The notes beneath the pieces were generated by a model that made no database searches, was not told the origin of the DNA, and saw only the letters and a list, made by a program, of their open reading frames with translations. A DNA stretch of 64,000 bases from Xylogone sp. PMI_703. Taxonomy: Eukaryota > Ascomycota > Leotiomycetes. The stretch covers positions 1,133,501 to 1,197,500 of the forward strand of contig JAJTUQ010000009.1 of assembly GCA_021399445.1 (NCBI GenBank). The letters run 5' to 3'. Positions 10,707 through 21,061 of this stretch are shown here, piece by piece. The position numbers and the translations under genes are program-made. Positions within the stretch are counted from its first letter, which is position 1. Each line of letters begins with the position of its first letter.

Positions 10707-13700
10707 TCATGTCTCTATACTCTCTACTACAAATGTAGGTGTGCCCGGCGTGGCGGCAAGAGCGACTTGTGACGAAGCTCTGAGCTCCTCTGTAACGTGG
10801 ATGACATCTACCTCACTTAGCCCTGCAATTCTTTTTATAACTGGGACTATCATCTCCAGTGTTGTCAGTTCGGGGAAAGACAGTTTGCCCTGAAACACCG
10901 TGTCAGGATCCTCTCCGTTCACTAATCTCTCCCTTAGTCCTTTCACAAAGCTCATCTCATTATTTAATGCTTTTCCTTTGGGCACTTTTCCCATCATTCC
11001 TTTATAGTCAATGTTCATGGTGCTGACATCGAGGTGACTTTTAACAAGTCTAATATATCTCTCTTGCCACTCTTGGAACTCGTCGGCGATGAATATAGTA
11101 GCCTTTAGCTTGGTTGGTAGAAATCTAGCTCGTTTGTCCTTGGCTCTCTTTCTCTTTAGAGATGCTGCAGCAGAAGAGACTTCGGAACAAATTCTATGGA
11201 TGTACTCTTGTTGAGCTGTGAGACTTGCGTCTGGGTTTGGCACAACCGGAAATAGCGCGTTTTGAATAGTTGATGTCTTCTGTAATACCTCAAGCCATAT
11301 ATATTCCGATAGGTGCGGGGTGATAGCTGCAAGTAGTAGCGCTTGTAGTTCCACATATTTGAGAATAGTACCGTGGTGCATTTCAATGCCGGTAGCAATG
11401 CAGGCCTCCTTATAAAAGTCCCTTGCAGCAGTAAAATCACCAAAGGCGGATTTCAATGCAAGCTTATATCTGCATTCTTCGTGGTTCTGATGGCACTCCA
11501 AGACAATCTTGTGCATCTCATTCTCGAACAAGATATCAAAGGTATTTAGCATCCCTGATCTAAGTTTCCTGCTATTACTGGCGTGGTTTTTGCACCACTC
11601 CCTAAGATCAAAGAGGCGTGGAACGTTAGTTTTGGCAAGATTCTCATCGAATTGAAAGTCAACGGCTGTATCTTCAGTTTCTGCTAAAGTAATTCGAGTA
11701 GCATCCGCTCCATATGTGTTCAAAATGTTGTTCAAGTTAAAGGAACTGCCAGTTAATTTTGAGGCCTTCTCTTTCTCCGAAGCCAAGCTATCGTGAATGT
11801 GAAAACCTTCTGGCCAATATTGAGGCTCAAATATCGCGATATGAGTATAGATGGAGAGCAGAAGGTGGGGCGATATAGTATCTTTACTCGAAACCTGTAA
11901 GGTCAAAGGATACCAGTATTCGAATTCCTTACGCATTACTTCTAGTCCCCTTATTGAGATTCCGCTGGATACCGCACGATCGTCGAGTTCTCTTGGGGCA
12001 AATACGTAATCCCAAACCTCATCTGTCATTTGTTCCGGCTTAATACCAAACTTTCCAGGAGCTTGCCCATAAATATCTTCATGCAGTATGTGAGCAACAG
12101 CAGAGTAAGCTGTATGGATGGCATTCTCGATCGAAGAGTCGACTCGAAATCCAGGATCCCACGACAGCTTAGGTCCCGAACCACATATGCTGGCACAGGT
12201 CCACCGATGGAGTCTTTTAGCAGCTCCTATAAGCTCATTCTTTGCATTCTCCGAGGAAAAGTTGAGACCTTTACCTTCAGCCTTTTCGATATACTTGAGA
12301 ACAGTTTCCTTCCAGCAACCCTCTTCGTAGTCGATATACCATTCGTCTATCAATGCCACACAACATTCGTCACCAGATCTGCTCACAACCGGATTTTCAG
12401 GCTCTGCATAAGCAAACCCTTCTCCCGATTCAATGAGCTGCTGTCTGATCTTTGGTCTTGCTACTTCCACTTTCTCGCCCTTGAATTGTCCATAATTCAT
12501 GATGCCATGATTGAAGCCCTCATTATTTGCTAGCTCTTTTGCTATCGATAGCTGCTTGACATCTGAAGATGACCTGATCTTCAATTTCTTGACTAAAAAT
12601 TCTGCAGCCTTGTCACCGTATGAAGGAGTTGTGATACTAGAGATCATCTCAAGCTCTGCCCATTCTCTTTTAATCTTGAAGTGGTCTGGGGATTTCGCAA
12701 GCTCTAATCCCATAATGAAATCAATTGGCGAATCAGAAGGGACAGAGGTGACAATACCGGTTCCTTTATGAGGAAGAACAGAATCCATTGGAAGGATGCG
12801 GATGCCTTGCTCATGGTATGAAAGCGGTGCCTTAACCAGTGTGCCGACACAATCAGACCCTGACACTTCCGCTACTTTATCTATCTTGCCATGATCCGAA
12901 AAGATTCCTTGATATGCCATGTTTCTAGCAGCTCGGTCTGTGGTGATATAGTACTTCTTGTCCGATACCTTAAATATACCGTACCGAATCTGAGGTCCCA
13001 CGAAACAACACGTCTGGCCATACATAGTCTCAGGTCTTGTGGTTGCAGCAATAAAGCAGAGAGCAGCGCCGCCAGGTATTTTGCCATAAATTGCCTTTCT
13101 AGCCTGTGGTGCCAACTGCAAAACTTTCAACTCTAATGCAGTGTATTCTAGATAGCCGACTCCTTCGCCTTCACTCCTGTCGTAATCCATGCATGGCTTG
13201 CCGTCTTTTGGTGAGTAGATAGTGTATGCTTTTCCGAATGAGATTTTGCCAAGTTCTCTCAGGCGATTCATCTGCCATCTAACGAATGATTCGTAGTAAG
13301 GATTGGTAGCAGTTGTAACGAAAAATCTCCTCCAGTCAATTCTGCACCCGAAGTTTGTAAGGTCCCTTCTATACAGCTGTGGCAGGGACTTGTGCCAGTA
13401 TGATGCACATGCAAAGTGCCTAATCTTGTGCAATGGTATTCCTTGGGCTTGCATAATTTGAAATTGATGTTTGATTGCAGGATTCGTCTTGCGGACCTTG
13501 ACTTTCGTAAGTTCTTTGCGGGACTCTGTAAGTGGCGTAGTCTCAGAACCATTCATTTCGACATCTTCCTCGTATCTTTCGAACCCTTCACCATATAACT
13601 GGATCTCGTTTGAAAGTCTATCAGCGCAGGCGTTGATGTGCATAAGATCGTAGTGGAAAGCCGTGGGAAAGAGTGTTTGTTCACCTTTCATGCGAGCGAA

Positions 13701-14095
13701 GCCAGTGGCGAAGTCGGCCTTGGAGAGCGTGCAACTATGATCGACACCAATACTTGTATCCATATATGAATGTATCACTGCCCAGAAGAATCTTCTCTTC
13801 TTGTCCCTCTGTTTGTCGGGCAAAACTGAATCTGCAGGTGCTTCGTGGCCTGTCGGCACATCCGATTGAAATACTCTATCATCCTCCCATCTCTTTCGGT
13901 ATTTCTTCTCTATCTTTATTAAAGAATCTCTCTTTTCAGCCTAAGTAGCAATACGTAAATATGGGCTTCAAACGCTCTTTCTCTCTACTTAGCCGAATAT
14001 ATGATTAGAAATCTCCTTACCCAAATCAATTCTTCACTCCCTGAAGCGAAGGGCGCCTTTATGGCGTCATCCGAGGATATGTAGGAATCAATCAT
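10707..14095 (-). CDS. leucyl-tRNA-synthetase-like paralogue with degenerate catalytic motifs
   Basis: A 1,102-residue homologue of eukaryotic cytosolic LeuRS (about 1,090 residues in yeast). Exon 14095-14021 encodes 25 residues; after an 80-base intron, exon 13940-10707 runs open for 1,078 codons. The fold is collinear with LeuRS from KIEKKYRKRWEDD to the C-terminal domain. Signature residues are lost. The HIGH position (HAGH in yeast) reads GVDH at about 90-93, PYPYMNG is IHSYMDT, HCTGMPI is HYDLMHI, and KMSKS is KASKL at about 750-754. The CP1 editing domain looks kept: TTRPETMYGQT near 325-335 and VTSVPSDSPIDF with its Asp. No frameshift or stop interrupts it, so it seems maintained. Leucylation is unlikely; hydrolysis of mischarged tRNA, tRNA binding or signalling are possible. 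Assignment to the LeuRS family is certain, function is not. Confidence 0.9.
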
Positions 14096-14505
14096 TGAAA
14101 CGAAATGTTTCCATTATTTTTGAGTTGGTCAGTTTAGTGGCACTGAATATTATGTTCCTTTACTTCGTGGTTGGCGCCTAAAGCCGCTTGTGAGTCAGAA
14201 GCGTCGCGAAACACTGTTACTGTATCAACGCAACACTAAAGGCAAGCCGTATATTCCGCCAGACGCACACTTAATTCTGCAAAATCTAAAAAGGTTTGAC
14301 TTTTTTTGCAAGAAGTTCTGAATAAGACGCCAGTGCCAAGAAGTGAAATGGACTTTGCCATCAAATTGGTTTCTCTCGCGAGTCCCAGTCCGCCTCGCCA
14401 GCCGATGAAGCTGATTGGTTGTTCTAGCCGGCTCATGTTCCAATCAATATCTTGTGTTTACTCATGGGATTCGTTATGCAAAAGCTGCAATTACTTGTAT
14501 AAAGT

Positions 14506-14636
14506 ATGCAAGTTATGCAAGATAAGTAGATTCTATCCAATCACAGTCGCTAGTTAATTCGTTAGCCGAAATTGAGCTGACATCGTCTAACAACTCTGAT
14601 TGGACAGAATTTATCTATTCTGCATAACTTGCATAA
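14506..14636. repeat. imperfect inverted repeat (MITE-like hairpin)
   Basis: Two arms of about 39 bases, 14506-14544 and 14598-14636, are reverse complements with a few mismatches and a 1-base indel. Both arms contain TATGCAAGTTATGCA and end in CCAATCA towards a 53-base loop. Arm similarity fades beyond these limits. It could be the core of a small inverted-repeat transposon or a cruciform-forming sequence. It lies upstream of the LeuRS-like gene. Confidence 0.55.
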
Positions 14637-16061
14637 TTGCATTCTATGTATAAATCGTCCTAGAGCTCCATTCAGTTGAACGTATATTAAGCTTCTTGAG
14701 TGATTCGGATGATTCTATGGATTCATAATGCAATTAATACAAGTAGAGTATGCGGAGTGCAAGCGTGGCGTCAAGACGGAGGAAGCAACTTATTAGTATG
14801 CAAGGCGTATGAGATTCTGATTCTACTGTGCCTTCCATAGCTTGTAAGCTTGAACCAATGCCATTCTTGAAGATAGTTGTTAGAGTCGTATGCCATTATT
14901 GTAGACTTCAAGGAGGCATGTAGTGGCCATGAACCCGCTTTATGAAAGAGATGCGATGATTACATAGCATGAGCAATAGAATAAACTTCTTTCGTGTACT
15001 CAGTGGGTGGTAAATTATCAAAAAGAAATGGCATAGGTGCCACCAGTGACAATGCATTCAGCACCCTCATTGGTAAGTCTCTATAAATGACAGTTGTAAC
15101 TACCCATCGCATTGTTTCTTTTTGCTTTGGTTTATTATTTACTGTGGCTTTGATCCAATTAATATGAAAAAGTGGGTTGTTCTTCATCATTTATTCTATT
15201 ATTGTTCCTATCCACAATATTACAGAATCCACAACCCCCACCTTAAAACTGATGGCCAAATGAGGCAGAACATCAACAAATGACCAAATACCAGGCAAAC
15301 ATACCGTCGAGATATCTGTACTCCGTAAGTGTCTTAGATTGGAGGATTTTGGTGGATTAGTGAGGGCACGTGTTGCCATCAGAGAGAATACTCGCTGCGT
15401 CTTGGAATGTGTGGAGCAAGAGGAAGGGAGGGGCTTCAGCCACTGCAACCCCTCATTCAACGGGTCAGTGGAGGAGTGCTCTTTTGAAGATGAAGGTTAC
15501 TTGAACCTTTGCTAATAGCTCTGTGTAAGAAGCTGAGATTCGCTTCGTTGATCAAGTGGGAAGGTAAGCCTGTGACACGTGCCCGTTGCGTGTAGACAAC
15601 TTTATCGCATGCATGATCCGTCCGGCGCCGTTTCCGTAGATCGCCCCTTTTCTAGAAGGGATGCCGAAGATTCCGTGCAGGTGCAACATCGCTTCCGCCG
15701 CCCTGCGATGTGTGTGATGTGTACAAACTACTTCCTTCGCTTTTGAGTTCTTCCATCATGGACCTGCTGTGTTTGTGAAACCGGCGTACAGGTATATTAA
15801 CTGCAATATATTCCCCCCCGCTATTTGTGCCACTGCAGGCTCAGCTGTGGGCTCAGTTGCTACGTAACACTGCTCCTCGTTGGTATTCTTAGGCGACGGG
15901 GCTTCGGGCATTCAAAGTAGGATATAAAGGGAGCATAGGACGGCGCAAAAAACAGAGGACTTTACCTCAGGTGTTTCAAGCATTCTCGGAGAAATTAAGA
16001 AGCTTAACTTGGCTAGCTAAACCAAACAACGACCACCGGGGCACTACAAGGCTTATTCACG
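14637..16061. other. intergenic, weak open frame only
   Basis: Between 14960 and 15475 the - strand has one frame open for about 170 codons apart from a single TAA at 15191. Its composition is not clearly coding and I recognise no domain, so it is not called as a gene. The 500 bases before 16062 carry the promoter of the histidine phosphatase gene. Confidence 0.4.
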
Positions 16062-16820
16062 ATGCGCTTCCTTCCCCTCCTGGTCTCGTGGGGCATCGCC
16101 ACCTCTGTTTCGGCGCAAAGCACCGTCTATTTAATTCGTCATGGAGAAAAACCTGCCTCCGGTGACGGACTAAACGCACAGGGAGAGCAGCGCGCCCAAT
16201 GCCTTCGTACCGTTTTTGGCGCTGGATCGCAGTACAATATTGGGCATATTATGGCGCAGACACCCAAGTCTAGTATGTATTCCTCGCGTTTCTTTACGAT
16301 ACCGCTTTCCCTTCTGAATTTCGCAACTAAAGAAAAGCATAAAGAAGAATTGGATACGGCAGTGATCAATACTCCAATATTTGTTTGAAGACTTGACTAA
16401 TAATATGATACTGCAGGTGGTGCCCGACAGCGGCCGTACGACACCGTAAAGCCTTTGGCCGATGATCTTGGCCTTACCGTAGACACCTCTTGCGACCGCG
16501 ACGACGAAAAATGTGTGAAAAAAGTAGTCAATAACTACGATGGACCTGGAAACATTTTGATCTGCTGGGAGCATGATGCCCTCCACGATATAGTCAAGAA
16601 ATTAGGGGACGATGATGCGCCTGACTACCCAGATGATAGGTACGCATACTCATCACTGAGCCTTCTTCCCTTCCGATCTCGTTCCACGACGCTGCTAGCG
16701 ATTTTGAAAACTACAGATGCTAACTCAACATGAAGCTTTGACATAATCTGGACGGACCCGTCTCCTTATTCCAAAATTACTAGCATGACTTCCGAAAACT
16801 GCCCCGGGTTAGACAGCTGA
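16062..16820 (+). CDS. secreted histidine phosphatase (phosphoglycerate-mutase-like)
   Basis: A 172-residue protein in three exons, 16062-16272, 16417-16639 and 16736-16820, all in phase. The first 18 residues form a signal peptide (MRFLPLLVSWGIATSVSA), so it should be secreted. The catalytic phospho-histidine motif is IRHGEK with His27. The later conserved QRPYDTV and CWEHDAL segments supply the second Arg and second His of the histidine phosphatase fold. The sequence ends in FDIIWTDPSPYSKITS and a Cys-containing tail, as in small fungal relatives of this superfamily. The substrate is unknown; an extracellular phosphomonoesterase role is inferred. The gene converges on the frameshifted MFS gene. 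Confidence 0.85.
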
Positions 16821-16997
16821 AGAACAAGAACCGGTTAATGCGGAAGATCGTCCCCTGATTTGGCTGCACCATCTTCGTGGCCATAGCTATAAAGCGGATA
16901 TCACTTATTAACTAAACTTCACCATACATATACATTTCTGATAATTTATATTAAAGCACTTCAAATCAAAATTATCACGGTATTCATTTCCAATGGC

Positions 16998-18856
16998 TCA
17001 GATGAGTCGATTAACTGGCTGCCGACTCATGTAATATCTGTACTTCTCGGCAGTTGCAATACGTGCCCGCTTGCCCCATATTAATAATGGAATGGGAATC
17101 AGCAATATACCTAGCGCCAAGAATGACGCACAAATTAATGTATTCTGAATCCCCAGACTGCTTATCCATGGTGACAGCGTAAACAAAATGATGACGGAGA
17201 TTGCATTACGGACAAATACAATGGCAACCAGGGCATCTGCAACAATCTAAATAATGAAATATCCGATTAGTACAGGCTCTTTATTCGAATGATGCCTTTG
17301 TAACTCACGTTCTGATAACAGTCTGTGACATAAGAAAGAGCAACGTCACCAGCTACCATAAACCCAAAGCCGTATATACCCCATCCTATCGCGAGAACTA
17401 TCCAATGTTTTCCCTTCATATCAGTTAGTCAGCGAGCAAAAAGCCGCACATCACAGGAGTCCCAGAGAAAGAAGAAGGGGAACAATACCTGCGCTAATCC
17501 GAGGCCAAACAAAGCATACCAGCAAATGAGATGAATGCAGCAGGAATAGCCATGTATAAGCGCATCTCAGGTTCAAATATACCGCCGTTGCGTCGAGAAA
17601 GCCACATGATCGACCGGTCGCTCAAAGGAGCGCCAGTCACGGATCCAAGGAGGGAGCCAACAAATGGTGCAATGCCGAGCAGTCCAATACCGGCGGGACC
17701 AAAGTTGTACGGTGGATAGATCAAATAGGCCGATTCGACGGATGTGATCACCGAGAACCAAGCGAACAATGATCCATAAGTGATTGCGGAGTATGCAACT
17801 GCAGGGAAGGTGACCAAGGCAATAAACGGCTGATAGAAATGATGGGAAATAGTGGCGGGAGTCTTGGTGAAGAGTGCAAGGCGTTCACGATAAGGTTTCG
17901 GTTTGATTGATAAGTCTATCCTAGGGCTGATATTGATGCTTGGATTGGGATTCGATTTCTCAATATCTGCCTTATTGTCTGTTTTCTCCTGCTCTTCATC
18001 AAGATTGGCGGTGGCCACGTTCTGGTCCACGAGTACGGCGATATACTTAGACTCTTCAAAGAAGAAAGCTACCAACACCAAGTTAATCCCCAAGAAGATG
18101 GCGCACCACCACCACATCCATCTCCATCCTTGGGACTGGACAATGAAACCAGCTGCTACAGGGCCAAGGTAGGCCCCAGCGCTCTGCATAGCAAGAAAAA
18201 TTCCGTTCATAGTTGCTCGTTGGTGTACGAAGATATCGGCGATGGTAATCTGAACAATGGTTTCGCTGATCGCACCACCAATTCCAGAAATCACGCTAGT
18301 TACAATGATCCCGCCCGGGCTCGTCACTCGAGCAGCCCATATTGATGAGGCAAGCTGAATGACTGAACTGAAGAGATATAGTGGCCGGCGACCATATCGA
18401 TGCACAAAAGGAATTAGGATGATGCAACCGATTGCCAGGCCTACGTAGTTGAGTGCACCGCTAATTGTATAGATGGTGTATGTGAGGTGAAGGTCTTCCA
18501 CATATTCCCCGTATGCTACCGTGGCTATGTCTAGCTCGACGAAAGTGAGTAAAAACATAAAAGCAGACGAGAGTGAAGTTCACGGATTTTCGTAGGGATG
18601 ACCAGTTCTATGCAGAATCAGCTCGTGGATCTCATCCAGCAGCAAAATAGGATAGCTAAGGGTGCCGATATCACATACTAGCGGATCGTTGGGGTCATTA
18701 CTTGGGATAGGATATCGTTCAATCCGGGACTCTGTACTGTCATCTTCATTGATACCGTTAGCTGAAACTGAAGACTAGTAATTTGTGAGTTGTCTTACTG
18801 TTTGTCAATCCCACAGTTCCAGGAGCGAAAATAACTTCTGAGTTGGCAGGAGCCAT
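16998..18856 (-). pseudogene. MFS transporter (HOL1/DHA1-like), two frameshifts
   Basis: A full-length transporter of about 510 residues whose exon chain is broken twice. The start MAPANSEVIFAPG (18856) and the segment NDPNDPL|NWSSLRKSVN follow the family pattern. The frame then slips at an A5/T5 run (18551-18555), where one T too many separates VNFTLVCFYV from LLTFVELDIATVAYG. A second slip lies at 17507-17514, where one base too few separates AGMLC from FGLGLAQ and an in-frame TAG follows. Everything else is intact, including the motif region GPVAAGFIVQSQGWRW, all splice sites and the terminal exon ending 16998. Both slips are single bases in T-rich runs, so assembly error is a real alternative to gene death. 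It faces the Zn2Cys6 gene head to head. Confidence 0.8.
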
Positions 18857-19522
18857 TATTAAGGATAGATTAAATTCACATTGAGCAATTGGTTCTGTGC
18901 TAATAATTTCATTTTTATGTCTTTGCTGATAGAGCAGATATATCATTATCTGAACTTGGTTGCTATCTCACTCTTACTGTAACAGCTCTCATCACTCGTC
19001 CAATCATATTGCCGAGAATAGGCCGGTCCATCTCATGCAGGGTTTGGCCAAACCGAGGTCAATCATAACGTTATCCCCACTGACTGGCTTCCCCGACTTC
19101 CCTACTTGGGTTTAGTATAGATTGGCATGGAGAATAATATATTAATAGCTCTAGGAGTAGCAGAGTAATTGTATTGAGAGCAACCAGTTACTGGTTCTGA
19201 CAGACTATCATTAAACAATGGAATGTGTTGTATAGAGAATAACCAAGATGGTTAATCACCATTTTGATAATTTAAACGAAATCGAGATTGTTAACTGTGT
19301 AATAACTAGACTATTGTGAATTTGTAAGTTCATTTACCATGGCGTCCGATGATAGCGTGTGTAAACCTTGTAATGCGGGGAAAGCAACTACGGGATATCC
19401 TTCTATTATTAATAGCGTATCAACCAGTGATTGCGGGAATATACTTGTATGAACCATTTAATTTTAGTTTTACCGATTAAGAACTACGCCTTGCCTTGGG
19501 CAAGAACCTGTTTACTTTACGC
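18857..19522. promoter_or_regulatory. bidirectional promoter of MFS/regulator pair
   Basis: A 666-base region between two divergent starts (ATG at 18856 on the - strand and 19523 on the + strand). A Zn2Cys6 protein often controls its neighbour transporter from such a region. I did not identify a specific CGG-paired operator with confidence. Confidence 0.5.
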
Positions 19523-20892
19523 ATGCAGCAGCGTCGACGAGCCTGTGACCGATGTCACTTAATCAAAGAGTGCTGTCGTTGGCAACCCAATGCCAGAACC
19601 TGTGACCGCTGTCGCCGGTTACGGTTGCCTGCGAAACAACTCGAGAGCGCCGCAAGCTAGGAAGACGACCTTTAACAGTAGAGTCACTAACTTATGGACG
19701 CCGTGAAGAGAATAAAGCATGTAGAGAGCTACCAAAGGAAGTCCTTTCCCGCCCCCTTGGAAGCTCCTGGGACTCGAACGAGTACTGCTTACTCCAGTAT
19801 CACCTCGAGGAGAAAGCTCTAAGTCAGTTTCTGATCCTTCGCCGCTTTTATGATAGCTACCAGCAAGTAGTGATCACGCGGCTCGACCATGCAGCGTCCG
19901 AATTGAAGGACTCATTCCTGGCGTTCTCAGGCCTTTTCGCCTCCAATCGTGGCGTCTGTCTCACAGGGGCAGATTTGGAAACATGTTTCCAGCGAGCAGC
20001 TGCCTCAATCGTCAAACTACGGTCGTTAAAAATTGTGGATCGTGAATCGCTGGAAATATGCCTCAACCTTGGGGTTGCTATTGCCACCTTTTCTCAGCAA
20101 CTAGGTGGACCTGAAACGCGAATTATTTGCCAATACGTGCTTTCTTTAGTCAAACGGTTTCAAAGGCTCTATTATCCATTTTCTTCTAGCGAAATCTCAT
20201 TCATATTATGCCTTGCAAGTAAGGAGATGACGGAGTGCTTATTCCAAGGCGCAGAACCGACATTACGATTGCAATTTTTCGACCAAGAAAGCTTCATTGA
20301 CCGATACCATGGAGTTTCGTACTCTTTGTTCCCGTTGTTATATGATATCTGCGTCATCAACTCTTCATTATCCAAAGCACACATCTCAGATACATCCAAA
20401 GTCAAACAACTCCACACAAGTATGGAGCAATTAGAGTCTGCTATACAAGACTGGTGTCCATCGTTTCCCAACAACTTCCCTGGGAGTTTCACGCACAAAG
20501 AGGTCACTCATCTCTTAACACAAGCGCAAGTTTTCCGGTCTCTACTTTTACTTATTTTGTTCCGTCTTCGACATCCTTTTGGGACAAATAATAGCCATGC
20601 TCTAGATTTAGCACGCGGAATCCTCAATCAGCTGTCTCTTGCTCGCCAGATAACTCAAGAGTCGGTCCAATGTGCACACATGTCTATCGCCGTGGCCTGC
20701 TTTGAAATGGTGGATGAGACTGAGCGGATGTTAGCATTGGATAATATATACAGCTTGCTGGATTATTCAAACGAGCTTCAGTGGATCACTATACACCTTG
20801 TGCAACGATTTTGGACAATGATAGACTATCAAGAATCCTATTGTTGGTATAATTTCCCTGCAAGTCTTAAAGAAACGATGGTGGAGTCATAG
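19523..20892 (+). pseudogene. Zn2Cys6 transcription factor, frameshift inside the zinc cluster
   Basis: The gene begins with a Zn(II)2Cys6 DNA-binding domain, ACDRCHLIKECC...TCDRCRRLRLP. At 19628-19630 the frame shifts by one base, as if CCC had become CC, and the first frame stops shortly after. The sixth zinc ligand Cys and the next 420 residues (ETTRERRKLGRRPLT onward) continue uninterrupted in the second frame to 20892. That part contains an alpha-helical middle-homology-like region without introns. Total length would be about 456 residues, normal for a fungal pathway regulator. Either the gene is a recent pseudogene or one base is missing from the assembly. It is divergent from an MFS gene that shows the same kind of damage. 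Confidence 0.8.
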
Positions 20893-21061
20893 CGAGTCTG
20901 TTCGCCGTTGTCAATAGGCCATAGTCAAAGTGGACACTGGAAATATATTTATCAGAAAGTCACACAAAACGTCTTCGGGAATATGGGCGATGGATGAAAG
21001 ATGAGCCTCGGCAAGATCAGTATACAATCCGTCATTATTCCTCAAGCTACTCGTAATTTAC

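Noticed and set aside
12030..12533. 167-codon + strand frame inside the LeuRS-like gene
   Set aside because: Antisense shadow of a strongly homologous - strand gene.
14960..15475. - strand frame of about 170 codons interrupted by one TAA
   Set aside because: No recognisable domain, no ATG-led start, no intron removing the stop; kept only as a note in the intergenic entry.
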